A stretch of DNA of 64,000 nt from Pararhizobium capsulatum DSM 1112 (GTDB taxonomy: Bacteria; Pseudomonadota; Alphaproteobacteria; Rhizobiales; Rhizobiaceae). Location of the stretch: assembly GCF_030814475.1 (NCBI RefSeq), contig NZ_JAUSVF010000002.1, positions 930,001 to 994,000 on the forward strand. The letters run 5' to 3'. The notes under the pieces are model-generated. The model made no database searches and was not told where the DNA came from. It saw only the letters and a program-made list of their open reading frames with translations. Positions 43,612 to 52,173 of the stretch are shown here, in pieces; position 1 is the stretch's first letter; every line of letters begins with the position of its first letter. The position numbers were made by a program, and so were the translations under genes.

Positions 43612-44580
43612 TTAGCGTGCGGTACGCAAGCGCGGATCGATCACCGCATAGGCGATGTCAACCAGCGTGTTGAGGACAACAAAGATGAAGGAAATGATGC
43701 AGAGATAGGCGGCCATGACCGGGATATCGAGGAAGGTCACGGCCTGGATGAACAGCATGCCCATGCCCGGCCACTGGAACACGGTCTCGGTGATCAGCGC
43801 AAAGGCGATCAGCGAGCCGACATTCATGGCCGTCATGGTGACGACGGGCATAAGACAGTTGCGCAGGGCATGGCGGAAATAGATGCGCCAGCGCGGAATG
43901 CCACGGGCACGGGCGAATTTCACGAAATCGGAGCGCAGCACTTCCAGCATCTCCGCCCGCACAAGGCGCATCACAAGGGTGATCTGGTAAAGCGACAGCG
44001 CAATCGAGGGCAAGATCAGCGCTGCGCGACCGGAAGGGGTGAGCAGGCCGGTCGACCACCAGCCGAGCTGCACCACGTCGCCGCGACCGAAGGCAGGCGC
44101 CCAGCCCATAATCACCGAGAAGACGAGGATCAACAGGATACCGACGACGAAGCTCGGCAGCGACACCCCGACAATTGAGAGGAACTGCAGGCCCTCCGCA
44201 TACCATTTTCCGCGCCTGATCGCGGTCAGAACGCCGAGTGGAAGACCAACCGCCAGCGAGATGATGGTCGCCACCAGAACCAGCTCCAGAGTGGCGGGAA
44301 AGCGCTCCGCAATCAGCGGCAGCACCTTCTGTCCGTTACGGTAGGAAACGCCGAAATTTCCCTGCGCCGCATCGGTGACGAAGCGTGCATATTGCACCAC
44401 CAGACCGTCGTTAAGGCCGAGGCGGTCGCGCAGCGCATCCTTGTCCGCCTGCGACGTCTGCTCGCCCACCATCAGCTCGACGGGATCGCCCGCGAGCCGG
44501 AAGATCAGAAAGGCAAGCAGGGCGACGGCAAGCATCACCAGGATTGCATTTCCGAGGCGCTTGATGATGAAAACCAGCAT
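43612..44580 (-). CDS. Dipeptide-type ABC permease, DppB-like
   Basis: 322-residue permease opening MLVFIIKRLGNAILVMLAVA. The DppB features are RDRLGLNDGLVVQYARFVTDAAQGNFG, the contact loop DFVKFARARGIPRWRIYFRHALRN, and the ending IDIAYAVIDPRLR (as LVDIAYAVIDPRLRTAR). GAGAGG precedes the ATG. It is the first gene behind the promoter and operator B at 44.8 kb. Confidence 0.94.
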   Translation of the reverse strand: MLVFIIKRLGNAILVMLAVALLAFLIFRLAGDPVELMVGEQTSQADKDALRDRLGLNDGLVVQYARFVTDAAQGNFGVSYRNGQKVLPLIAERFPATLELVLVATIISLAVGLPLGVLTAIRRGKWYAEGLQFLSIVGVSLPSFVVGILLILVFSVIMGWAPAFGRGDVVQLGWWSTGLLTPSGRAALILPSIALSLYQITLVMRLVRAEMLEVLRSDFVKFARARGIPRWRIYFRHALRNCLMPVVTMTAMNVGSLIAFALITETVFQWPGMGMLFIQAVTFLDIPVMAAYLCIISFIFVVLNTLVDIAYAVIDPRLRTAR

Positions 44581-44780
44581 AGTGACCTCTCGGCTTCGCT
44601 CCGGCCTCCGGCAGTCGCCGCCCGGACGGTTCGATCAATGACATTCAATGTTGGGGAAGGTTATTTTGGGGGCACATGCCAAGGTACAACCGGCCGGCAC
44701 ACAGCCCAAACCGCAGCGGCCTCAGCCCCCGCACGACGAGCGCTCCTCGCACACAACCTCCCTTGTTCTCGTCATCCGGC

Positions 44781-44824
44781 ATTAAATCAGGGTTTCGAAT
44801 CTTGTCAACTTAATTGTAGACAAT
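44781..44824 (-). promoter_or_regulatory. Promoter with operator site B before the permease operon
   Basis: Minus strand: operator ATTGTCTACAAT (44824-44813), four bases, -35 TTGACA (44808-44803), 16-base spacer, -10 TTTAAT (44786-44781). It lies 200 bases upstream of the DppB-like start. The gap 44581-44780 otherwise holds nothing I recognise. The operator-to--35 distance is the same as at site C. Confidence 0.8.
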
Positions 44825-44849
44825 TTTTGAAGACCAGTACGCCATTTCC

Positions 44850-46355
44850 TCAACATTCTTTGTCGCCTTTGTCTGTCCACAACGAATAGCCCGGTGAAAA
44901 CAATGCCTCTACCGGGGGATGCTCCCAGCTTCTTTCAGGATACTTGGCAAGGAGCCCCTCGAACTGGCTTTGGGCCTGCTTGCGCGCCGCGTGCATGTCG
45001 AAGCCCGAAAGCTTTCCTTCCAGCATGGAAATCCGTCCGTCGACAAAGACGGCCTGCGTGACCTTGCCTGAACCGCCGAGCACCAGCGTCGTGATCGGAT
45101 CGACGCTGGGTGTCATGTAAAGATCATCGAGACGGAACACAGCGACGTCGGCACGGGTGCCCGAGCAAAGCCTGCCGATATCGGTTCGGCCGAGCGCTTT
45201 GGCACCGCCAAGTGTCGCCGCGTTAAACAGGTCGGCAGAGAGCACTGCATCGGATTTTTTTTCGCTGATGCGACAGGTAACGAGCCCCATCAGCAAGTTC
45301 ATGAGCATGTCGGGCGGCGCCGTATCCGTCGCCATGCCGATATTGATGCCGAGCCTGCGACATAACGCGAAGGAATTCAGAACGCTGCCCATGCGGGCCG
45401 AAACCATCGGCGAGTGGGCGATGGAAACACCATTGATGGCGTAAAGCCGAAGGTCCTCATCGGTGGCATAGGTGGCGTGGGGTGCGATCAGCCGTTCGCC
45501 GAGCAGGCCATGGCTTGCCATCCAGCCCGGCCCGGTCGCACCATGCAGGGCCCGCATCGTTTCGAGCTCGGCTGGTCCCTGCGCCATATGCAGCCGCACC
45601 TGGCAATCGAGATCGCCGGCTGCCGCCATGGTCCGCTGCAAAAGCTCCAGCGTACAGGTCTCGACGCGATCCGGCGCCAGCATGCCGTTGACAAGGCCAC
45701 CGTGACGGCCCTGCTGCCGCTCGATGAAGGAAATCGCATCGTTCAGGCCGGCAAGCCCTCTCGCCTCGTCAAAGACCGGAACCATCTTACCCGGCGCTTC
45801 CAGCACGATGCCGCCGGAGCGATAGGCCGGGCTCAGGAAAACCCGAAGACCCAGCTCGCCCGCCGCATCCGCAGCCGCGTCGAACTCCGCGACTGTCTCG
45901 GCCCATTCGCGATAATAGAGCGAGGCAACGGGTGCAGCCGTGGTGACGCCGTTCAGAAGCTGAAGACCAAAGGCGAACTTCTTTTGAAAAGCCAGTTCTT
46001 CCTGACTGTACATTTCATAAGGCCCGCGCTCGACATAGGAGCGCGGCCAGATACGGCCCCTCGCCCATCCAGGCTGATTGTCGAGAACCAGTGTATAGGT
46101 GTCGAGATCGGAAAGCGCGTCGAGATCGATCAGGCCGGGGCTGATCAGCGCTGCCCCGAAATCGATGCGGCGGGCAACCTCCCCGCGAAAGCACGGACCG
46201 GCATAGATCACCGCGCCGTCCTCCATCACCATCTCGCCGCCTGGCACGAGGCGGTGGCCGCCCTCGCGCCAGGCCAGCAGCCAGTCAGCCGTCAGCAGTG
46301 TGCGGCCTGCCGGCCGTTCGCCGAGAGTGAGTGTATGGAGAGCATGGGATGTCAT
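44850..46355 (-). CDS. Amidohydrolase, paralogue 2
   Basis: 501-residue amidohydrolase closely similar over its whole length to the gene at 39951-41444 (shared blocks include DFGAALISPGLIDLDALSDLD, WPRSYVE-GPYEMYS and GLRVFLSPAYRSGGI). It has the same replaced first metal motif, and LHMAQG, APHATYATDEDL and MATDTAPPDM as later ligands. The C-terminus lacks the last residues of paralogue 1. It follows the binding-protein gene after a hairpin terminator, so readthrough expression is likely. The start at 46355 lies in a tandem 10-bp repeat GGGATGTCAT; the ribosome site is weak, so the start is uncertain. Confidence 0.85.
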   Translation of the reverse strand: MTSHALHTLTLGERPAGRTLLTADWLLAWREGGHRLVPGGEMVMEDGAVIYAGPCFRGEVARRIDFGAALISPGLIDLDALSDLDTYTLVLDNQPGWARGRIWPRSYVERGPYEMYSQEELAFQKKFAFGLQLLNGVTTAAPVASLYYREWAETVAEFDAAADAAGELGLRVFLSPAYRSGGIVLEAPGKMVPVFDEARGLAGLNDAISFIERQQGRHGGLVNGMLAPDRVETCTLELLQRTMAAAGDLDCQVRLHMAQGPAELETMRALHGATGPGWMASHGLLGERLIAPHATYATDEDLRLYAINGVSIAHSPMVSARMGSVLNSFALCRRLGINIGMATDTAPPDMLMNLLMGLVTCRISEKKSDAVLSADLFNAATLGGAKALGRTDIGRLCSGTRADVAVFRLDDLYMTPSVDPITTLVLGGSGKVTQAVFVDGRISMLEGKLSGFDMHAARKQAQSQFEGLLAKYPERSWEHPPVEALFSPGYSLWTDKGDKEC

Positions 46356-46390
46356 GGGATGTCATGGCATGTCCGGCTGAATGTCCAAAA

Positions 46391-46430
46391 CATATGAAAA
46401 GAGCGCCTCACGCGGTCATGAGACGCTCTT
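46391..46430 (-). terminator. Hairpin between binding-protein and amidohydrolase genes
   Basis: Minus strand AAGAGCG-TCTCA (46430-46419) pairs with TGAGG-CGCTCTT (46410-46399), then TTTTCATATG. It is 27 bases after the binding-protein stop. Such structures commonly raise the ratio of binding protein to downstream products by partial termination. Confidence 0.8.
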
Positions 46431-46457
46431 GTCCTGTCAAAAACTCAGGCTATCGCC

Positions 46458-48023
46458 TTAATTGCCCATCTGGGTAAGCCAGTGGCGCGGCTTGTTGTCA
46501 GCGCGGAAGTCGACGCTTTTGACGGTTCCGAGCATGGCCCAGGCGATCGGCTGCTGGTGCAGCGGGATCAGCATGACTTCATCCTTGGCGATCTTGAGCG
46601 CCTGCCCTTCCAGAGCGATACGCTTGGTGCTGTCCGGCTCCTGCGCAGCCGCGGCAACCAGCTTGTCGAGCGCCGGGTTGGACCAGTTGCCGTAGTTGGA
46701 GACGCCCATCGCGCCCTGTTTGGTCGACAGCACCTGCGCCAGCAGCGAATAGGCATCGAGCGTCGGCTCGTTTGCCCAGCTGAGGTTGAACATATCAGCC
46801 TTGCCGGCGCTGCGCTTCGGTGTCTGCACGGCGCGTGGCGCGATATCGATCGTCGGGTTGAAGCCGCCACGCTTCATCATGTTGGCGACGCCTGAGCAGA
46901 TGTCTTCTTCGTTGATGCTCTCGTCGTTCATGCAGGTATAGGTGAACGCGAGATCCGACTGGCCGGCCTCGGCGAGAAGCTTCTTCGAGAGTTCCGGATC
47001 GGCCGGCGCGTAGGTGTCGAGCGACTTATCGTAACCGGATATTTCCGGGGCGATCAGCGAGCCGGACGGACGGGCGAGCCCACGCATGACCTTCTTGTTG
47101 ATCAGGTCGCGGTCGACGGTGGCTTCGACGGCCTGGCGCACGCGGATGTCGTTGAAGGGGTTCGGGCGGCCGTCTTCCAGCTTTTCCTTGCGGTTGAAGT
47201 TGAGGAAGACAGTGCGCAGCTCGGTACGCTTCTTGACGGTGATGCCCGCCGAGGATTCAAGCCGCGGCAAGTCCTGGATAGGCGCGGAATCGATCAGGTC
47301 GATCTCGCCGGAGAGAAGGGCCGCGACACGGGTTGCGGCCGAGGTGATCGGCATGAATTCGATGCGGTCGAGATTGTGCTTCTTTTCATCCCACCAGCCT
47401 TCGTTGGCGACAAGAACCGTCTTGCTGTCCGGCACCCGGCTTTCAAGCTTGAAAGGGCCTGTGCCGTTGGTGTGCATGGTCGTGTAGCCTTCGGTCTTCG
47501 TGGCGACGTCCGTCGGCTTTTCGCTGTTGTTGGCCTTCAGCCAGCCGGCATCGAAGATGAAGATGTTGGTGATGTCGTTGAGGAACAGCGAGGTCGGCGC
47601 GGTAACAGTGAGATCGACGGTATAGTCATCCACCTTTGTGACGCCGGCATAGAGCGGGATGTTGCCGCGCAGCGGCGAGGTCTGATCGGAAACACGGGTG
47701 AAGGAAGCGACCACGTCGTCGGCCGTAAAATCGGCGCCGTCGTGGAACTTCACGCCCTTGCGCAGGGTGAAGCGCCAGGTCTTGCCGTCAACCAGCTTCC
47801 ATTCGGTGGCGAGCGCCGGTTCGATCTGGAAGTCCGGCCCATAGCGCACCAGGCCCTCATAGATATGGTTGAGAAAAGCGAGGTTCGAGGTCGATGGCAC
47901 CGAATAGGGATCGAGCGAGTAGAGATCGGCCCGCCCGCCCCAGCGAAGTGTCTCCGCACGGGCCGGCACAGCAATGGCAGCCGCAGCGAGCGCGGCAAGA
48001 ATGAAGCTTTTTACGCGGGACAT
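46458..48023 (-). CDS. Dipeptide-type ABC substrate-binding protein
   Basis: 521-residue periplasmic SBP_bac_5 protein. Its signal peptide is MSRVKSFILAALAAAAIAVP, with cleavage after ARA. The mature start ETLRWGGRADLYSLDPYS and the block FTLRKGVKFHDGADFTADDV are typical. It serves the importer at 38-44.6 kb, which has no other binding protein. Two Cys in the C-terminal half (YTCMNDESINEEDICSG) could form a disulfide. The promoter with operator C lies upstream and is shared with the divergent amidohydrolase. The ligand is unknown. Confidence 0.93.
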   Translation of the reverse strand: MSRVKSFILAALAAAAIAVPARAETLRWGGRADLYSLDPYSVPSTSNLAFLNHIYEGLVRYGPDFQIEPALATEWKLVDGKTWRFTLRKGVKFHDGADFTADDVVASFTRVSDQTSPLRGNIPLYAGVTKVDDYTVDLTVTAPTSLFLNDITNIFIFDAGWLKANNSEKPTDVATKTEGYTTMHTNGTGPFKLESRVPDSKTVLVANEGWWDEKKHNLDRIEFMPITSAATRVAALLSGEIDLIDSAPIQDLPRLESSAGITVKKRTELRTVFLNFNRKEKLEDGRPNPFNDIRVRQAVEATVDRDLINKKVMRGLARPSGSLIAPEISGYDKSLDTYAPADPELSKKLLAEAGQSDLAFTYTCMNDESINEEDICSGVANMMKRGGFNPTIDIAPRAVQTPKRSAGKADMFNLSWANEPTLDAYSLLAQVLSTKQGAMGVSNYGNWSNPALDKLVAAAAQEPDSTKRIALEGQALKIAKDEVMLIPLHQQPIAWAMLGTVKSVDFRADNKPRHWLTQMGN

Positions 48024-48080
48024 GTTTCCCCCCTTATTGATCGTTGTTGAGTCCGGGCTGCGAAGCCCTCAGCGAAGGGG

Positions 48081-48125
48081 AGTATTGTTTCGTCCATCTC
48101 TATTGTCAATTATATTGTTGACAAT
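48081..48125. promoter_or_regulatory. Promoter region with operator site C
   Basis: Operator ATTGTTGACAAT at 48114-48125. On the minus strand, -35 TTGACA (48109-48104) comes four bases after it, then a 17-base spacer and -10 AATACT (48086-48081), serving the binding-protein gene. An extra ATTGTCAAT half-palindrome at 48102-48110 overlaps this -35. The site lies between the divergent binding-protein and plus-strand amidohydrolase genes and may control both. Confidence 0.8.
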
Positions 48126-48192
48126 TATCGTAACCAAAAATCGGCACGAAGATCGCCAGCGGCGGTGGTTGCGAAAAGAGGAGAAAAACGGG

Positions 48193-49668
48193 ATGGGAAA
48201 TTTCCTGCTGCTTCACGGCACAATCGTAACAGTGGACCGCGAGCGGCGCATCATCGAAGACGGCGCGCTGGCCATCACCGATGACAGGATTATCGACATC
48301 GGCACAGCCGAGGATCTGGTACCGCGACACGCGGACAAACAGGTCATCGATTGCCGTGGCAAGCTGATCATCCCGGGCCTGATCGATGCCCACGGCCATG
48401 CCGGCCATGCGCTGATCCGCAGCATCGCCGCGGACACCAATTCGATGTGGATGCGTGTCGTCACCCCGACCTACTACCACTATGTGACGCGCGACTACTG
48501 GTATGCCGACGGCCTCGTCTCCGGCATTGAACGGCTTCGTGCCGGGGTCACGACCGGCGCCAGCATCATCACCTCCATGCCGCGCGCGGACGACCCGGTC
48601 TTCGCCATCAATCACGCCCGCGCCTATAGCGAGATCGGTCTGCGCGAGATCATCTGCGTCGGCCCGTCGGGCCAGCCCTGGCCGCATCCCGTGACCCGCT
48701 GGGAGAGCGGCAAGCCTAAGCGGCGCAACGTCTCTTTCGAAGAGATGATGGAGGGCACGGAAGCGGTCATCGAGGCCCTGAATGGAAGTGCAGGCGGTCG
48801 TATCAAGGTGTTCGTGACGCCGTTCACGATCGTCCCATCAGTTGAGCCGTCGAATGCATCGACGCCGGATCAGGCGGTGAAACTCACCGAAAACGATCGA
48901 ATGCAGGCCCGCCGTGTGCGCGAAACCGCCCGGAAATGGGGCGTCCGGATGCATTCCGACGCCTTTGCCGGCCAAATTCGCATGGCCTACCAGGACAAGG
49001 AAAATGCGCTGTTGGGGCCGGATATCCACCTCCAGCACTGCTGGGGCATCTCACACGAGGAGATAGACATCCTCGCCGAGACCGGTACCCACGTCACTCA
49101 CGCCCCTCCTGGCCGCTCGACACCAATCATGGAGATGATGTCCAAGGGTATCCGCGTTGCAATCACCACCGACGGCGCAGCGCCGAGCCGGCACTTCGAC
49201 ATGCTGCAGACAGCAAGGCTCGCGCAGTTCACCCAGCACCTGCTCCACAATCATGACCGCTACCTTCTGCCGCCCGGCAAGGTCTTCGAAATGATCACTA
49301 TCGATGCCGCCCGCGCTATCGGCATGGAACACGAGATCGGCTCGCTCGAAATCGGCAAGAAGGCTGATATCGCCATCATCGACATGCGCAAGCCCCATCT
49401 CATGCCCATGTGGATGCCCCTTCACCGGCTTATCCATCAGGTGCTTGGAAGCGATGTCGATACGGTCATCGTCGACGGCAAAATCCTGATGGAAGGCGGC
49501 AAGGTTCTGACCACCGATGTTGATGCGGCCATCACCTTCGGCCAGCAGGAAGCGCTGGCGCTCGCCGCACGCGCCGGCCTGCAACCGCATATGCATGACC
49601 CCGGCTGGGGCAAGCTGCTGCGCACCTTCGACGAACCGGTCATTCCACCTCAGCCGCCGACCTGCTGA
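48193..49668 (+). CDS. ATZ/TRZ-type amidohydrolase
   Basis: 491-residue amidohydrolase of the chlorohydrolase/deaminase type. It starts MGNFLLLHGTIVTVDRERR and has the metal motif in LIIPGLIDAHGHAGHALIRS (HGH, near residue 65), MHSDAF, LQHCWGISHEE and the Asp in AITTDGAAPSR. The C-terminal closing block is IGSLEIGKKADIAIIDMRKPHLMP. GAGGAG lies about 10 bases upstream of the ATG. It differs clearly from the paralogue pair on the other strand. As the only plus-strand enzyme gene in the cluster, divergent from the binding-protein gene across operator C, it may catalyse the first hydrolytic step. The substrate is unknown. Confidence 0.88.
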   Translation: MGNFLLLHGTIVTVDRERRIIEDGALAITDDRIIDIGTAEDLVPRHADKQVIDCRGKLIIPGLIDAHGHAGHALIRSIAADTNSMWMRVVTPTYYHYVTRDYWYADGLVSGIERLRAGVTTGASIITSMPRADDPVFAINHARAYSEIGLREIICVGPSGQPWPHPVTRWESGKPKRRNVSFEEMMEGTEAVIEALNGSAGGRIKVFVTPFTIVPSVEPSNASTPDQAVKLTENDRMQARRVRETARKWGVRMHSDAFAGQIRMAYQDKENALLGPDIHLQHCWGISHEEIDILAETGTHVTHAPPGRSTPIMEMMSKGIRVAITTDGAAPSRHFDMLQTARLAQFTQHLLHNHDRYLLPPGKVFEMITIDAARAIGMEHEIGSLEIGKKADIAIIDMRKPHLMPMWMPLHRLIHQVLGSDVDTVIVDGKILMEGGKVLTTDVDAAITFGQQEALALAARAGLQPHMHDPGWGKLLRTFDEPVIPPQPPTC

Positions 49669-49755
49669 TCGGCGGAAAGGGCGTCCAGACCGCATGTCCG
49701 GCGCGTTGCGGGATATGCCCCACAAATACCTCGATGCTATCAATTTCAGAAATAT

Positions 49756-49767
49756 ATTGTAGACAAA
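49756..49767. promoter_or_regulatory. Imperfect operator site D at the cluster's right edge
   Basis: ATTGTAGACAAA matches the cluster motif in 11 of 12 positions. It sits after the plus-strand amidohydrolase, where no promoter is needed for the present genes. A short plus-strand frame begins at 49815 (MPNRIFSFEDIDPRRVLSAPVR) and dissolves into the exporter gene. This may be the start of a lost pathway gene. The 49669-49890 gap holds nothing else. Confidence 0.5.
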
Positions 49768-49890
49768 ACTGCACATATTATCGTGACTTACGGCGGGCGG
49801 GCCTGCCAAAGGCAATGCCAAATCGAATTTTCTCCTTTGAAGATATCGATCCACGGCGAGTTCTCTCCGCACCCGTGCGGATAGCGGGAG

Positions 49891-51693
49891 TTAGAGGGCG
49901 TCTGCACCCGCGGCTATTTCCGCAATATCGCCAGGAAGATTGTGCAGGCGGGCGTAAAGACCGTCTGGCCTCCGCGCAAGCTCCTTATGCGTACCTTCCT
50001 CGACGACCAGCCCATCGCGCATCACGATGATCTTGTCGGCATTGGCGATCGTCGACAGGCGGTGAGCGATGACGACGACCGTACGTCCCGACATCGCGTG
50101 GTCGAGCGCCTTCTGCACGGCTGCTTCCGATTCGGTGTCGAGCGCCGAGGTGGCCTCATCGAGAAGCAGGATTGGCGCCTTGCGCACCAGGGCGCGGGCA
50201 ATCGAGAGCCGCTGACGCTGGCCCCCCGATAGCGTCACGCCGTTTTCGCCGACGGGCGTGTCGTAACCCTGCGGCTGCGCAAGGATGAAGTCGTGGGCGT
50301 ATGCCAGCCTTGCTGCTTCCTCGATTTCATCATCGGTCGCACCGGGGCGGCCGTAGCGGATGTTGTCGCGGATGGATCCTTCGAAGAGATAAGGTTGCTG
50401 CGAAACATAGGCGAGGCCGTTGCGCAGCGATTGTTTGGTGACGTGGGCGATGTCTTGCCCATCGACGAGGATTTCGCCCGAGCCGGGATCGTAGAAGCGC
50501 GGGATGAGGCTGATCACCGTCGACTTGCCAGCGCCCGACGGGCCGACGAGGGCCGTGGTTTTGCCGCCTTCTGCGACAAAGCTCACGCCCTTCAGGATAT
50601 CGCCGCCGGTCGCATAGCCAAAATGAACGTTGCGGAACTCGATCTGCGCCTGCCCAAGCTTCAGCTCGGTCGCATCCGCCCGGTCGCGCTGATGCGGCAC
50701 AGTGTCGAGAATCTCGTAAAGCATGCGGGCATTAACGGCGGCGCGCTCCAGCGACACCTGCAGGCGCGCCAGCCGCCGAGCCGGGTCGTAAGCCATGAGA
50801 AGCGCGGTGACGAAGGCTAAGAAGGCGCCGGGAGGAATATTGCCGTAGATCGTGCGGAACGCGGCGTATGCGAACACGCTGGAGATCGCCAAGCCGGCGA
50901 AGGTCTCGGTCATCGGCGCGGTACGTTCGCTCAAGCGCGCGATACGGTTGGCGCGGTTCTCGGCGCGGTCGATGATCGCTTCGACCTTACGCCGCAACTC
51001 GTCTTCCATTGTAAAGGCTTTGACGATGGTAATGCCTTGTATTGCTTCCTGCATCGCTCCGAAAACAAGGCTGTTGACTTCCACCGATTCACGCGTCGCC
51101 AGACGGAGGCGCTTGGAGATGTAGCGCAGGCCAAGGAGCATCGGCGGCGCGGCGGAGAAAACAATCAAAGTCAACAACCAGTCCTTGCCAATCATCACGC
51201 CGATCAGCGCGACGAGTGTCAGGAGGTCGCGGGCGATCGAGGTGACCGTCATGTTCAGGACGTCGCGGATGCCCGAAACGTTCTGGTTTATTTTTGCAAG
51301 GAGGCGCGCGGAACGCTGCTCCTGAAAATAGCCTATACTAAGCGCCATCAGGTGGGAGTGAAGTCGGCGCTTGTAGCTCGCTACAATATTGTTGCCGATC
51401 TTCGAGAAGGCCATAGCTTGTCCGTATGTCGCTAAACCTCTCAAGACAAAGGCAGCAAAAAGGGCACCACAGACCAGCAGAACGATGTCACCGCGCCTAT
51501 TGGCGAACAGCTCATTGACGACGGTTTCCATTATCCAGGCGGTGAAGCCTGTTGTTGCCGCCACCACGACAAGACACACGATGGCGAAGGCATAACCACG
51601 AATGTGTTCCCGGCCGTTTTCGGCGATGACGCGCCTGAGGATCGCAAGCGTTTCGGACTCGGCTGTGCCCACCCTTCGATTGTTCAACTTCAA
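49891..51693 (-). CDS. MsbA-like ABC exporter (fused permease-ATPase)
   Basis: 600-residue half-transporter with an N-terminal six-helix ABC_membrane domain (from about residue 35) and a C-terminal ATPase. The ATPase has Walker A GPSGAGKST near residue 383, signature LSGGQRQRL near 488, Walker B ILLLDEATSALD and switch VIAHRLST. The family exports lipids, lipid-linked sugars or drugs. The start is TTG at 51693 with AGGAG 8 bases upstream. It is next to ELM1-family and glycosyltransferase genes, which suggests a role in envelope glycolipid or polysaccharide export. The substrate is not known. Confidence 0.92.
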   Translation of the reverse strand: MKLNNRRVGTAESETLAILRRVIAENGREHIRGYAFAIVCLVVVAATTGFTAWIMETVVNELFANRRGDIVLLVCGALFAAFVLRGLATYGQAMAFSKIGNNIVASYKRRLHSHLMALSIGYFQEQRSARLLAKINQNVSGIRDVLNMTVTSIARDLLTLVALIGVMIGKDWLLTLIVFSAAPPMLLGLRYISKRLRLATRESVEVNSLVFGAMQEAIQGITIVKAFTMEDELRRKVEAIIDRAENRANRIARLSERTAPMTETFAGLAISSVFAYAAFRTIYGNIPPGAFLAFVTALLMAYDPARRLARLQVSLERAAVNARMLYEILDTVPHQRDRADATELKLGQAQIEFRNVHFGYATGGDILKGVSFVAEGGKTTALVGPSGAGKSTVISLIPRFYDPGSGEILVDGQDIAHVTKQSLRNGLAYVSQQPYLFEGSIRDNIRYGRPGATDDEIEEAARLAYAHDFILAQPQGYDTPVGENGVTLSGGQRQRLSIARALVRKAPILLLDEATSALDTESEAAVQKALDHAMSGRTVVVIAHRLSTIANADKIIVMRDGLVVEEGTHKELARRPDGLYARLHNLPGDIAEIAAGADAL

Positions 51694-52173
51694 AAAGCCG
51701 GCTCCTGTTACAGATCAACGCGCCGGGCAAAAGAGACACGCAACCGACTGTATAGAGCTTCGCAACAGTCTTAGCGAGCCCTCGCGCCACCCCAATCGCT
51801 CCGCTCAAGCTCAGCCGTCGCTCAGTTGCAACACTAAACCTTCTCTCAATAGCAATACCCCTTCTGGATTCCCCATCGGAAATCTCGTGACGTTGCAGGA
51901 GAATTCTGCGCTGACCCGAGCATCGTGGACTGGTATTGCGGCGAGCAGTGCTTCATCGACGGCAACGCGCCCCGTGGCATTACCATTTCTCCCGACGTTG
52001 GCTCCTCCTTTTTCCGAAATTTGACGCTGGTCGTTTCCATTGAACTATCTTCTGGTGCCGCACCTGTCGAAGGGTGCTTGAGCCGTGATTTTCGCGCGCA
52101 GTTTTCTTCCCGGATGCAATCGAGAAGAGATATGTCAGAGCGGACATGCCGCCGCACGCGATGAAGGCTGGAA
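51694..52173. other. 480-base stretch without a recognisable gene
   Basis: Frames on both strands are short and mutually overlapping, and none resembles a known protein. It must contain the promoter of the MsbA-like exporter. The nearest upstream gene on the same strand ends at 52174. Confidence 0.5.

Noticed and set aside
42718..44178. Plus-strand open frame of 486 codons opposite the permease genes
   Set aside because: Extremely Arg/His/Asp-rich translation without a fold, opposite two certain permeases.
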